Origin: Rhizobium brockwellii
GTDB taxonomy: Bacteria > Pseudomonadota > Alphaproteobacteria > Rhizobiales > Rhizobiaceae
Reading direction: 5' to 3'
NCBI RefSeq assembly: GCF_000769405.2
Contig: NZ_CP053439.1
Coordinates: 2,232,001-2,296,000, forward strand
DNA: 64,000 bases
Position 1 is the first letter of the stretch. Every line of letters starts with the position of its first letter. The notes under the pieces were generated by a model, which saw only the letters and a list, made by a program, of their open reading frames with translations, did no database searches and was not told the DNA's origin. The position numbers and the translations under genes were made by a program. This document shows, one piece after another, positions 56,067 through 64,000 of this stretch.

Positions 56067-56080
56067 TGAATATTTATTCG
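56067..56080. promoter_or_regulatory. Candidate SorC operator 3
   Basis: TGAATATTTATTCG, one base off the palindrome, about 40 bp upstream of the permease gene. Further TGAAT half sites occur at 56048 and 56085. Confidence 0.6.
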
Positions 56081-56120
56081 TCTAGTGAATTAGCGAATAG
56101 CCTAGGCATAGGGAGGAACA

Positions 56121-57101
56121 ATGGTGGCGCTCGATATCAATGAACACGGGCTTTCGTCCAGCGCCTGGTTGAGCAAGCTCAAGGGCGCCACCGGCCCACT
56201 CGTGGGGCTGCTCGCGCTTTGCGTCTTTCTGAGCCTTAGCACCGACACGTTTCTTTCGGTTCGGAACGGCCTCAACATCCTCGATCAGATCACTGTCCTC
56301 GGCATCATGGCCGTCGGTATGACCTTTGTCATTCTGATCGGCGGCATCGATCTCTCCGTCGGCTCGGCACTCGCTCTTGCGATGATGGTCATGGGCTGGA
56401 CTGCGAATGTCGCCGGCCTACCACTGCCGGTCGGGATCGCTTTTGCTCTGGTCGCAGCGGGCGTTTCGGGGCTGATCGTCGGACTTCTGGTGACGCAGTT
56501 CAGGGTTCCAGCGTTTATTGCCACTCTTGCGATGATGTCCGCGGCACGCGGCGTCGCAAATATGATCACGGACGGCCAGCAGATCGTGGGATTCCCCGAC
56601 TGGTTCATGATGCTGGCAATCGATCGCCATTTCGGCGTGTTGACCGCCACTGTGTTTCTCATGCTTGCGGTTGTTCTTGCGGCCTGGCTTTTCCTGCACT
56701 TCCGGTCCGAAGGTCGCATGCTCTACGCGGTGGGAGGAAATCCGGAAGTCGCGCGCCTTGCGGGTATCAACGTCCCGCTCGTGACGATTGGCGTCTACGT
56801 CGCAAGTTCAGTCCTTGCGGGGCTCGCAGGCATCGTACTCGCCGCCAGGCTGGATTCCGTCCAGCCGTCCAGCGGTCTTGGCTATGAATTGGACACCATC
56901 GCAGCGGTCGTCATCGGCGGGACTTCGCTTTCGGGGGGCGCGGGCGGTATCGGAGGAACACTGATCGGCGTTCTTATCATCGGCGTCCTTCGCAACGGGC
57001 TCAATCTTCTCAACGTCTCGCCGTTCCTGCAGCAAGTGATCATCGGCATCGTCATCGTGCTCGCGGTCGGCGCGGAGACTATTCGTCGGCGTCGCGCCTG
57101 A
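56121..57101 (+). CDS. Ribose-type ABC permease (RbsC-like)
   Basis: 326 residues, 8-10 TM helices. GGIDLSVGSALAL and the C-terminal GGTSLSGGAGGIGGTLIG are hallmarks of the BPD_transp_2/RbsC family, which imports pentoses, polyols and related sugars. GGGAGGAACA precedes the ATG. First gene of the rightward operon; the permease-first order is less common than ATPase-first. Confidence 0.93.
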   Translation: MVALDINEHGLSSSAWLSKLKGATGPLVGLLALCVFLSLSTDTFLSVRNGLNILDQITVLGIMAVGMTFVILIGGIDLSVGSALALAMMVMGWTANVAGLPLPVGIAFALVAAGVSGLIVGLLVTQFRVPAFIATLAMMSAARGVANMITDGQQIVGFPDWFMMLAIDRHFGVLTATVFLMLAVVLAAWLFLHFRSEGRMLYAVGGNPEVARLAGINVPLVTIGVYVASSVLAGLAGIVLAARLDSVQPSSGLGYELDTIAAVVIGGTSLSGGAGGIGGTLIGVLIIGVLRNGLNLLNVSPFLQQVIIGIVIVLAVGAETIRRRRA

Positions 57102-57218
57102 CGAACGAGGTCCGCCGCGTCGGCGGACCAGGAATTCCGCTCCAAGGGTTTGGGGCGGATCAATACCCCGAGGGGGAGGACATACCCGAGGGTTCCATCA
57201 AACAACGGAGGAAATACA

Positions 57219-58148
57219 ATGAAAATAGCGCGCACCATGCTCGCATCTGCTGCCCTGCTCGGCCTCATGCTCGGCCCCGTACACGCGGCGGAACTGAAGA
57301 AGCTCGGCCTGGCCGTTGCCAACCTTCAGGCAAACTTCTTCAACCAGATCAAGCAATCGGTCGAGGCCGAAGCCAAGAAGCGCGGCATCGAAGTCATCAC
57401 GGTCGACGCAAAGGGCGACGGGCCGACGCAGGTCAACCAGATCCAGGACCTCCTGACCCAGAAGATCGACGCGCTGATCTACATTCCGGCCGGTGCGGCG
57501 GCTGCGACCGTTCCGGTCAAGCTCGCGAAGAGCGCTGGTATTCCGGTCGTGAACGTTGACCGCAACGCCGAGGGAGCACCCGGCGATACCTTCCTTGCAA
57601 CGGATTCCGTCGCGTCTGCCAAGGCCGTGTGCGACTACATTCTGAAGGAAGCCGGCGGCAAGGGGAAGATGGTCATCATCCACGGCCAGAAGGGCACGAC
57701 GCCGGAAGTCGATCGCTCGAAGGGCTGCGCTGAATCTCTCAAGGCATATCCGGATGTCAAGGTTGTCGCCGAGCAGTTCTCGAACATCTGGAGCCAGGAC
57801 GAAGGCTTCCAGATCATGCAGAATATGCTGCAGGCAAATCCGGACGTTTCGATCGTGTTCGCCCAAGCCGACGGCCTCGCCCTCGGCGCCGCGCAGGCGA
57901 TCAAGGTCGCCAATCCTTCCCAGAAGATCGTGGTTGGCGGCTTCGATGGTGACACCGCAGCTCTCGAAGCGCTCAGCAAGGGCGTCTTCAACGTAACGGC
58001 GACCCAGCAGACGCAGAAGATGGGCCGCGACGCGGTTGAAAACGCCGCCAAGCTTGTCGCCGGAGAAAAGGTGCCACCGGTCCAGCTCCTGGATGCCACG
58101 CTGACAACCAAGGAAAACGTCGCAGGCTTCATCGCCAACCATCCGTAA
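57219..58148 (+). CDS. Ribose-type periplasmic substrate-binding protein
   Basis: 309 residues. Signal peptide to about residue 23 (ending PVHAAE). Type 1 periplasmic fold: LGLAVANLQANFFNQIKQSV at the start, IDALIYIPAG, VNVDRNAEGAP, IVVGGFDGD in the second lobe. Start at the ATG with GGAGGAAA upstream. Ligand presumably a sugar or sugar alcohol; residues for specificity cannot be read off. It usually is the most highly expressed member of such operons. Confidence 0.93.
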   Translation: MKIARTMLASAALLGLMLGPVHAAELKKLGLAVANLQANFFNQIKQSVEAEAKKRGIEVITVDAKGDGPTQVNQIQDLLTQKIDALIYIPAGAAAATVPVKLAKSAGIPVVNVDRNAEGAPGDTFLATDSVASAKAVCDYILKEAGGKGKMVIIHGQKGTTPEVDRSKGCAESLKAYPDVKVVAEQFSNIWSQDEGFQIMQNMLQANPDVSIVFAQADGLALGAAQAIKVANPSQKIVVGGFDGDTAALEALSKGVFNVTATQQTQKMGRDAVENAAKLVAGEKVPPVQLLDATLTTKENVAGFIANHP

Positions 58149-58176
58149 TGAAGTCGAGGTCTTGAGGAGGTGTGCC

Positions 58177-59655
58177 GTGACTGATCCAGTTCTTTCCCTG
58201 AGGGGCATATCCAAATGGTATGGGCCGCTCCAGGTTCTGAAGAATGTCAGCTTGGACGTTTATCCCGGCGAAGTGGTTGCACTTCTCGGTGAAAACGGCG
58301 CAGGCAAGTCAACGCTATCGGGCATTATCGCCGGGTCACGCACGCCGTCCGAAGGATCAATGACATGGCTGGGGCAGCCTTATGCCCCGGCCACCCCAAG
58401 GGAAGCGATCGACAAGGGCGTTGTCCTGATCCATCAGGAGCTGCAGCTTCTGCCGCAGCTGTCGATCGCGGAAAACGTCTTCATCGGACGTTGGCCGATG
58501 AAGAACGGCGCCGTCGACCGCGCCCAGATGGTTCGCCGGGCCCAGGACCAGCTCGCTCGCTTGAACCTTCACATACCCGCAACGCGGAAGGTCGCGGGCC
58601 TTTCCACGGCAAATCAGCAACTTATCGAGATCGCCAAGGCGCTGGCTCTCAACGCAAACCTCCTGATCCTCGATGAGCCGACAGCCGCCCTTGGCGGCGC
58701 GGAAACGGAAGCTCTCTTCGAACAGGTTCGGAAGCTTCGCTCACAAGGCGTCGGCATCGTCTACATTTCCCACCGCATGGAAGAGATCAAGCGAATAACC
58801 GACCGGATCGTCGTTCTTCGCGATGGCGAGCGCGTGCAGGAATTCTCCGACAGCGCGACACCGGTGCGAACGATCGTCGAGAGCATGGTCGGACGCCAGC
58901 TTGACCGCTTGTTCCCTGCCCTGCCGGTTCCGACTGACCATCCAGTACTCCAGGTGTCGGGGCTGTGCTCGCCGGACAACTCGTTCCGTGACGTTACCTT
59001 CGATGTGCGCGCCGGGGAAATTCTCGGAATCGCCGGACTGGTCGGCGCCGGCCGCACCGAACTTGTCCGCGCCATTTCGGGCGCGGACCCAATCAGTGCA
59101 GGTTCGATCAAGCTGGAAGGCGAAGAACTCAGGCTGCGCGATCCGGCGGATGCGATCTCCAAGGGCATCGTGATGGTCCCGGAAGACCGCAAGGAGCAAG
59201 GCCTGGTTGTCGGGCACCGGATCGGCGAGAACATCATCTACGCCAATCTCGACAAGCTGGGCGGGCGTTGGATTACGCCGAGCGTCAAGCGCTCGTTTGC
59301 GGAGAAGGCAGTGGCCAAGTTCGGCGTGAAAGGCCGTGCGGAGCAATATGCCTCCGACCTGTCGGGCGGCAACCAGCAGAAGGTTGTCATCGCGAAATGG
59401 CTGATGCGCGATCCCAAGGTCGTCGTACTCGACGAACCGACGAGAGGGATCGACGTCGGCGCCAGAGCGGGCATCTACGACATCATCGTCAATCTTGCCA
59501 AACGGGGCGTGGCGGTCATCGTCGTAAGCTCGGACCTGGAGGAAGTTCTCGGAGTCTCCAATCGCATTCTCGTGCTTGCACAAGGCAAACAGGCAGGCAT
59601 TCTCAATCGTGACCAGGCAAATGACGTTTCGGTCATGGAGCTAGCCACCATCTAA
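58177..59655 (+). CDS. Ribose-type ABC ATPase with two nucleotide domains
   Basis: 492 residues, RbsA-like tandem ATPase. First domain: Walker A GENGAGKST, Walker B LLILDEPTAAL. Second domain: degenerate Walker A GLVGAGRTEL, signature LSGGNQQKVVIAK, Walker B VVVLDEPTRG. The asymmetry is normal for the family. GTG start with GAGGAGG upstream. 28 bp after the binding-protein gene. Confidence 0.95.
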   Translation: MTDPVLSLRGISKWYGPLQVLKNVSLDVYPGEVVALLGENGAGKSTLSGIIAGSRTPSEGSMTWLGQPYAPATPREAIDKGVVLIHQELQLLPQLSIAENVFIGRWPMKNGAVDRAQMVRRAQDQLARLNLHIPATRKVAGLSTANQQLIEIAKALALNANLLILDEPTAALGGAETEALFEQVRKLRSQGVGIVYISHRMEEIKRITDRIVVLRDGERVQEFSDSATPVRTIVESMVGRQLDRLFPALPVPTDHPVLQVSGLCSPDNSFRDVTFDVRAGEILGIAGLVGAGRTELVRAISGADPISAGSIKLEGEELRLRDPADAISKGIVMVPEDRKEQGLVVGHRIGENIIYANLDKLGGRWITPSVKRSFAEKAVAKFGVKGRAEQYASDLSGGNQQKVVIAKWLMRDPKVVVLDEPTRGIDVGARAGIYDIIVNLAKRGVAVIVVSSDLEEVLGVSNRILVLAQGKQAGILNRDQANDVSVMELATI

Positions 59656-59677
59656 ACAGACAGAGAAAGGAAGAGCG

Positions 59678-60466
59678 GTGTCCGACATCACTCTGAACGC
59701 CCCGAAGCTTTTCGATCTCGGCGGCCAGGTTGCCATCGTTACCGGAGCTGGAAGCGGCATTGGGCAGCGCATTGCCATTGGCCTTGCGCAATGCGGCGCC
59801 GACGTGGCGCTGCTCGACCGCCGAACGGACGACGGATTGGCCAAGACGGCTGAACATATTCGCGCCGCCGGCCGCCGCTCGATCCAGATCGCGGCGGATG
59901 TCACGAGCAAATCTTCCCTTGGAGAGGCAATAGCACGGACCGAGGCCGATCTCGGCCCATTGACACTTGCAGTCAACGCGGCGGGCATCGCTAACGCGAA
60001 CGCCGCGGAAGAGATGGAGGAGGACCAATATCAGACGTTGATGGATATCAACCTGAAGGGTGTCTTTCTTTCCTGCCAGGCCGAGGCTCGCGCCATGCTG
60101 AAGAATGGACGCGGCTCCATCGTCAATATCGCTTCCATGTCCGGCGTGATCGTAAACCGCGGGCTGAGCCAAGCGCACTATAACGCCTCCAAGGCAGGCG
60201 TCATCCATATGTCGAAGTCCATGGCGATGGAATGGGTCGACCGCGGCATTCGCGTCAACACCATCTCCCCCGGATACACGGCAACGCCTATGAACACCCG
60301 TCCCGAGATGGTTCATCAGACCAAGCTCTTCGAAGAGCAGACGCCAATGCAGCGAATGGCAGCGGTGGATGAGATGGTCGGTCCGGCGGTGTTCCTGCTG
60401 TCGAATGCGGCAAGTTTCGTGACCGGCGTCGATCTGCTCGTCGACGGCGGTTTCTGCTGCTGGTGA
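59678..60466 (+). CDS. SDR dehydrogenase, sugar-alcohol type
   Basis: 262 residues. NAD site TGAGSGIG, then NAAG, catalytic Ser in IASMSG, and YNASK. The C-terminus DLLVDGGFCCW is the usual SDR close. The first 13 residues (NAPKLFDLGG) resemble polyol dehydrogenases such as those acting on arabitol or xylitol. GTG start with AAAGGAAGAG upstream. Probably oxidises the imported polyol to a ketose; inferred from context. Confidence 0.88.
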   Translation: MSDITLNAPKLFDLGGQVAIVTGAGSGIGQRIAIGLAQCGADVALLDRRTDDGLAKTAEHIRAAGRRSIQIAADVTSKSSLGEAIARTEADLGPLTLAVNAAGIANANAAEEMEEDQYQTLMDINLKGVFLSCQAEARAMLKNGRGSIVNIASMSGVIVNRGLSQAHYNASKAGVIHMSKSMAMEWVDRGIRVNTISPGYTATPMNTRPEMVHQTKLFEEQTPMQRMAAVDEMVGPAVFLLSNAASFVTGVDLLVDGGFCCW

Positions 60467-60470
60467 TGCG

Positions 60471-60676
60471 ATGAGAAAGCTCATTGCCGCCGCTGGAAAA
60501 TGCACGGTCTCGCTTCCTCCCTGGCTGAGATCGAGGCGCTGAAGGGTAACGGGCATGACGGCGTGCGATATCGTCGTCTGCCCGCCCTTCACGCCGATCG
60601 AACGGACGGAGGGCTCGCGCGTCGTCGTCGGCGCTCAAGACTGCCTCAATTCGCGACAACCGGTTGAGCTCCAATA
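60471..60676 (+). pseudogene. tpiA: Decayed triose-phosphate isomerase gene
   Basis: It opens ATG with MRKLIAA, then after a one-base loss reads WKMHGLASSLAEIEALK in the next frame. After another shift it reads CDIVVCPPFTPIER and VVVGAQDCLNS before a TAA at 60674-60676. These are the order and motifs of the N-terminal third of TIM (xxGNWKMxG, VVxCPPF, GGQDC), but the barrel's remainder, with the catalytic His and Glu, is gone. A second tpi gene is a regular member of rhizobial erythritol loci, so this may record an earlier function of the island. Confidence 0.75.
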
Positions 60677-60736
60677 ATGATCGGATGGCAGGTCGCACCC
60701 AGATTTGCTGTTCATCGACGGACACAAGGAAAGAGC

Positions 60737-61519
60737 ATGAAACGCGTTGAGCAGAAGACTGTCGTTATTACCGGGGGTAGCCGCGGCATCGGAGCGGCAA
60801 TCGCCAAACGCTTTGCGAAAGAAGGCGCCAATCTCGTCGTCTCGGCCAATGAGGACCTGGTCCACGGCGTCGCCGAACAGATCCGGGCCGAAGGCGGTAA
60901 GGCGATCTCCTTCATCGGCGATGTCACCGACAAGGCAAGCGTCACCGCCCTCTACGATGCCGCCGAGAAGGAATTCGGCTCGGTCGACGTTTCGATCCAG
61001 AATGCCGGCGTCATCACAATCGCCCGCGTCGAGGACCTGACCGAAAACGAGTGGGACAAGGTCATGGCCGTCAACACCAAGGGCGTCTTCCTCTGCGCCC
61101 AGGAGGCGATATCGAGAATGCGCAAGCACAAGCGCGGCGGCCGCATCATCAACACCGCTTCCGGCCAGGCGCGCGACGGCTTCATCTACACCCCGCATTA
61201 TGCCGCCTCGAAAATGGGCGTCGTCGGCATCACCCAGAGCCTGGCCAAGGAAGTCGCGACAGAGAAGATCACCGTCAACGCCTTCTGCCCCGGCATCATC
61301 GAGACCGACATGTGGGCCTATAACGACCAGGCCTGGGGCAAGCTGCTCGGCAACTACGCCCCTGGCGAGCTGATGAAGGAATGGGTCGAGGGCATCCCGA
61401 TGAAACGGGCCGGCTCCGGCGAAGACGTCGCCGGCCTGGTCACCTTCCTCGCCAGCGATGACGCCGCCTATATCACCGGCCAGACGATCAATGTCGACGG
61501 CGGCCTGATCATGTCCTGA
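60737..61519 (+). CDS. SDR dehydrogenase, second of the sugar island
   Basis: 260 residues. TGGSRGIG, NAGV, NTASGQARDG with the catalytic Ser, YAASK, and GQTINVDGGLIMS at the end. Similar in outline to sorbitol, xylitol or butanediol dehydrogenases. AAGGAAAGAGC precedes the ATG. It is higher in GC than the first SDR. Together they suggest two oxidation steps, or two related substrates. Confidence 0.88.
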   Translation: MKRVEQKTVVITGGSRGIGAAIAKRFAKEGANLVVSANEDLVHGVAEQIRAEGGKAISFIGDVTDKASVTALYDAAEKEFGSVDVSIQNAGVITIARVEDLTENEWDKVMAVNTKGVFLCAQEAISRMRKHKRGGRIINTASGQARDGFIYTPHYAASKMGVVGITQSLAKEVATEKITVNAFCPGIIETDMWAYNDQAWGKLLGNYAPGELMKEWVEGIPMKRAGSGEDVAGLVTFLASDDAAYITGQTINVDGGLIMS

Positions 61520-61567
61520 TGCAGGTCGCCCAAAACTGCGCAGCGGTTTTAGGACAACGACATACAT
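61519..61567. repeat. 49-bp intergenic repeat, diverged copy
   Basis: ATGCAGGTCG at the start and CGACATACAT at the end are partly complementary, with GCAGCGGTTTTAGGACAACG in the middle region (split here). It matches 29120-29168 with scattered changes. The first base overlaps the SDR stop codon. Confidence 0.65.
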
Positions 61568-61715
61568 GGAAAGATCAAACAACCAACGAAGCGCGGAAGG
61601 CGACACGGTCGTCGCCTCCGTGTGAACAGTGTGTCCATCGGCGTTAGGGCAGCTTTGCATTTTTGCCCGGTCAAGTGACCTTGCCATCCGCCTGTATTTG
61701 ATCCTATCTTTGAAA

Positions 61716-61862
61716 CGTTCTCAGGGCGGGGTGTAATTCCCCACCGGCGGTATCAGGAGCAATCCTGGAGCCCGCGAGCGCTTCCGGCACCTCCTGTCGG
61801 AAGGTCAGCAGATCCGGTGAGATGCCGGAGCCGACGGTATAGTCCGGATGGAAGAGGACAAC
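61716..61862 (+). promoter_or_regulatory. FMN riboswitch (RFN element) before ribB
   Basis: CTCAGGGCGGGGTG, AATTCCCCACCGGCGGTA, GAGCCCGCGAGCG, GTCAGCAGATCCGGTG, GATGCCGGAGCCGACGGT and TCCGGATGGAAGAGGA appear in the right order for the six-helix FMN aptamer. It lies 127 nt upstream of the ribB start; flavin mononucleotide binding should lower expression. Confidence 0.96.
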
Positions 61863-61989
61863 ACGGGCAGTCGCACTCCATCCCGGAGTCGGCTGACGTT
61901 TGTTCGCCCAAGGGCAGAAGGCACGCTCACGGATTGAGCTGAGCAGACCATGTCAGCCCGCTGACATAACCCTTGAAAGGCCAGACAGC

Positions 61990-62625
61990 ATGACTATCGC
62001 AACAATCGAAGATGCCATATCAGCCGTTGCCAGCGGCAAGATGGTCGTCGTCGTCGACGACCAGAACCGGGAAAACGAAGGTGATATCGTGGTCGCGGCC
62101 GATGCCGTCACCCCGGAAACAATCGCCTTCATGATGACCCACGCCCGTGGACTCGTCTGCATCGCCATGCAATGCGAGCGCCTCGATGCACTCGATATTC
62201 CGCTGATGGTGCCCAACAACACGGAATCGCACAAAACTGCCTTCACGGTCTCGGTCGATTATCTCAAAGGCACGACGACGGGCATCTCGGCAGCCGATCG
62301 CGCCGCCACCGTCAGCGCCCTAGTCGACGATCGCGCAAAGCCCGCCGATTTCGCCCGCCCCGGCCACATCTTTCCGCTGCGCGCCAACCCCCGCGGCGTG
62401 CTCGGCCGCCCCGGCCACACCGAAGCCGCCGTCGATCTCGCCCGCCTCGCCGGAAGGATCCCAGCTGGCGTCATCTGCGAAGTCGCCAACGACGACGGAA
62501 CCATGTCCCGTCTGCCCGAACTCACCCTCTTCGCCGAACGCCACAACCTCCCCCTCGTCACTATCGAGGACCTGGTCGCCTATCTCGACCGCCAAGCGGC
62601 AAAAGACATACGCGAAGTCGCCTGA
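61990..62625 (+). CDS. ribB: 3,4-dihydroxy-2-butanone-4-phosphate synthase
   Basis: 211 residues, RibB without a GTP cyclohydrolase II domain. DDQNRENEGD holds the acidic active site with metal-binding Glu; HARGLVCIAM and GHTEAAVDLARLAG complete it. Converts ribulose 5-phosphate to the four-carbon riboflavin precursor. Start MTIATIED chosen by family length. FMN riboswitch upstream. Confidence 0.95.
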   Translation: MTIATIEDAISAVASGKMVVVVDDQNRENEGDIVVAADAVTPETIAFMMTHARGLVCIAMQCERLDALDIPLMVPNNTESHKTAFTVSVDYLKGTTTGISAADRAATVSALVDDRAKPADFARPGHIFPLRANPRGVLGRPGHTEAAVDLARLAGRIPAGVICEVANDDGTMSRLPELTLFAERHNLPLVTIEDLVAYLDRQAAKDIREVA

Positions 62626-62711
62626 TCGATGCCTTTTTTGCGGCGGCATAGCCCGCTGCGACAAAGAACGACCCGCAACTATGGCTCTGACGGCACCTTC
62701 CCTTGCCGGTC

Positions 62712-63479
62712 CTATGTCCGGCTGATCGAAACCCCACCATCTGCCAGCATCGCCGTGCCGGTCACGAAGCTCGACATGTCGGAGGCGAGGAAAAGCGCCG
62801 CATTGGCGATCTCTTCGGGTTGCGCCATGCGTTTCAGCGCATGCAATCCCTCCACGAAGGCGAGCACTTCCGGCGTGGCATCAGGTGCGTTGGTGATGCT
62901 GGCGGGCGTGTCGGTGCCGCCGGGAAGCAGTGCGTTGACGCGGATCTTCTGTGCTCCGAGTTCGGCGGCGAGCACCTGCACGAAGCCGATCAGCCCCGCC
63001 TTGCTCGCCGCATAGGCGGCCATGCCAGGCATGCCGACGGTGTGGCCGACGAAAGTCGAGGTGAAGATCAGCGACCCGCCGCCTTTTCCCATCGCCGCCG
63101 ACTGGTGCTTGGCGCCGAGGAAGGCGGCGGTGAGATTGGTCTCGATCGTCTCGCGCCAGCCCTCCACCGACAGCCCGGCGACCGGCCCCATCTCACCGAG
63201 GATGCCCGCATTGTTGAAGGCGATGTCGAGCCGGCCGAAACGCGAGACTGCCGTTTCGACGAGCCTTGCCTGCAGCGCCTCGTCCCTGACATCGCCTGAT
63301 ATGGCGACGGCCTGACCACTCTCCGCCTCGATTTCCGCAACAACGGCATCGAGCGCGTCCTGCCGCCGGCCGGTGACCACGAGCTTGGCGCCTTGCCGCG
63401 CAAAGAGTTTCGCCGCCGCGCGGCCGATGCCGGAGCTTGCGCCGGTGATGATTGCGATCTTGTCGTTGAGAAGTGTCAT
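62712..63479 (-). CDS. SDR family oxidoreductase
   Basis: 255 residues. TGASSGIG (NADP site), NNAGI, the catalytic Ser in FTSTFVG, YAASK, and a C-terminal GTAMLADGGVSI. Start chosen at the ATG with AAGGAGAG upstream; the frame extends 15 codons further. Typical of the FabG-like/glucose-dehydrogenase-like group; substrate unknown. Its codon use is that of core genes. Convergent with ribB. Confidence 0.88.
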   Translation of the reverse strand: MTLLNDKIAIITGASSGIGRAAAKLFARQGAKLVVTGRRQDALDAVVAEIEAESGQAVAISGDVRDEALQARLVETAVSRFGRLDIAFNNAGILGEMGPVAGLSVEGWRETIETNLTAAFLGAKHQSAAMGKGGGSLIFTSTFVGHTVGMPGMAAYAASKAGLIGFVQVLAAELGAQKIRVNALLPGGTDTPASITNAPDATPEVLAFVEGLHALKRMAQPEEIANAALFLASDMSSFVTGTAMLADGGVSISRT

Positions 63480-63808
63480 ATCGATCTCTCCTTCGTTGTT
63501 GCGAGATCTGAGATGCTCAAACATCAGGCGATGCAGCCACCCGTTTCCCGCGCAGGAAGAGAAAAACGCCTATGGCCCGAACCGGCAGCACGACGGCGCG
63601 TCCTCATCGACGCCTTGATCGCGGCGTCGGGAATGTCGGAATTCACTTTATAAAACGGGGATTTGTCGGGACTTCCACCCACACCCCTGCGTTGACGTCA
63701 GCGCCATTGTGCACCGCATCATCGATTTATGGCCGATGTGACATTCATCCGATTCCCTTCATGCATCTTCGCGACTAAAAGGGGCGCACAGGTAACGGGA
63801 ATCTCTTC
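63480..63808. other. Gene-free region between SDR and DMT transporter genes
   Basis: 329 bp. Short open frames exist (for example 63572-63778) but have no recognisable domain or good ribosome-binding site. Promoters for both divergent genes probably lie here. Confidence 0.45.
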
Positions 63809-64000
63809 ATGCCGCGGTCACGCAATACTGAGGGCGCCATCTATATGAGCATGGCGATGGCCGGCTTTTCTGCAAGCGACGCTCTATCCAAATCGGTGAT
63901 CGCCTATATGAACGCCGGCGAGATCATGTTCCTGCGCGGCCTCTTCACCAGCCTGCTTGTCTATCTGATCGCCCGGAAAATGGGAGCGCTGCGTTCCTGG
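63809..64000 (+). CDS. DMT/EamA family transporter (partial, runs off the window)
   Basis: First 64 codons of a protein beginning MPRSRNTEGAIYMSMAMAG, followed by FSASDALSKSVIAYM and IMFLRGLFTSLLVYLIARK. TM1 with polar residues, then a second helix with the FLRG motif, fits the first two helices of EamA-type drug/metabolite transporters. The 3' part is outside the window. Confidence 0.75.
   Translation, partial: MPRSRNTEGAIYMSMAMAGFSASDALSKSVIAYMNAGEIMFLRGLFTSLLVYLIARKMGALRSW

Noticed and set aside
63572..63778. 68-codon frame between the SDR and DMT genes
   Set aside because: No ribosome-binding site, domain or plausible composition; probably a chance frame.

Overview
The window looks like chromosomal DNA of a fast-growing Rhizobium of the R. 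etli / R. leguminosarum type. It is GC-rich and densely packed, and the genes are typical of the Rhizobiales: a malic enzyme fused to a phosphotransacetylase-like domain, class I and class II fumarases, gor-rpiA-gph, bluB behind a cobalamin riboswitch, TadE/TadG-like proteins, an IRO-type iron box and RIME-like intergenic palindromes. The species assignment is an inference from gene content and recalled synteny. No rRNA, tRNA, CRISPR array or intact transposase gene was seen.

Layout. 1-5.5 kb: a gene end, an FAD-linked oxidase, malic enzyme, a membrane protein and an RNase HI. 5.7-9.1 kb: a DUF2865 secreted protein, an SDR, and a lower-GC PhzF-family gene bracketed by a perfect 33-bp inverted repeat (a probable inserted cassette). 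9.1-11.6 kb: bluB with its B12 riboswitch and a DHA2-type exporter. 11.8-14.4 kb: a chemoreceptor followed by a secreted Cache-like protein. 14.5-15.8 kb: a class I DAHP synthase behind what reads as a complete transcription attenuator, with a 24-residue leader peptide carrying Phe-Tyr-Trp-Tyr. 16-25.8 kb: a lipoprotein, membrane proteins, a TolB-like protein, nadE, DUF1003, GFA, TadE/TadG and an ABC exporter. 26-44 kb: a housekeeping stretch (class II DAHP synthase, TadG-like, gor, acyP, rpiA, gph, L,D-transpeptidase, fumC, fumA, a GGDEF protein, an FMN-binding protein). 43-49 kb: a hydrolase divergent from a MarR regulator, LtrA, DUF971, moaA and a methyltransferase.

48.6-51.6 kb is an iron/siderophore-type ABC operon with a TGA-N9-TCA box upstream. 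51.6-61.5 kb is a sugar or sugar-alcohol island. A SorC regulator, an FGGY kinase and a two-subunit transketolase run leftward. A ribose-type ABC transporter and two SDR dehydrogenases run rightward. A decayed triose-phosphate isomerase gene lies between the two SDRs. Three near-identical TGAAT-N4-ATTCA palindromes sit before the regulator and in the divergent promoter region, which makes them good candidates for the SorC operator. The likely chemistry is uptake, oxidation of a polyol to a ketose, phosphorylation, and entry into the pentose phosphate pathway through transketolase. The substrate cannot be read from the sequence.

61.7-64 kb: an FMN riboswitch in front of ribB, another SDR, and the start of a DMT-family transporter cut by the window edge. 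Several short repeat families (RIME-like 110-mers, a 98-bp palindromic repeat, a 49-bp repeat, and long inverted repeats of about 50-bp arms) fill intergenic gaps and appear to have spread within this genome.
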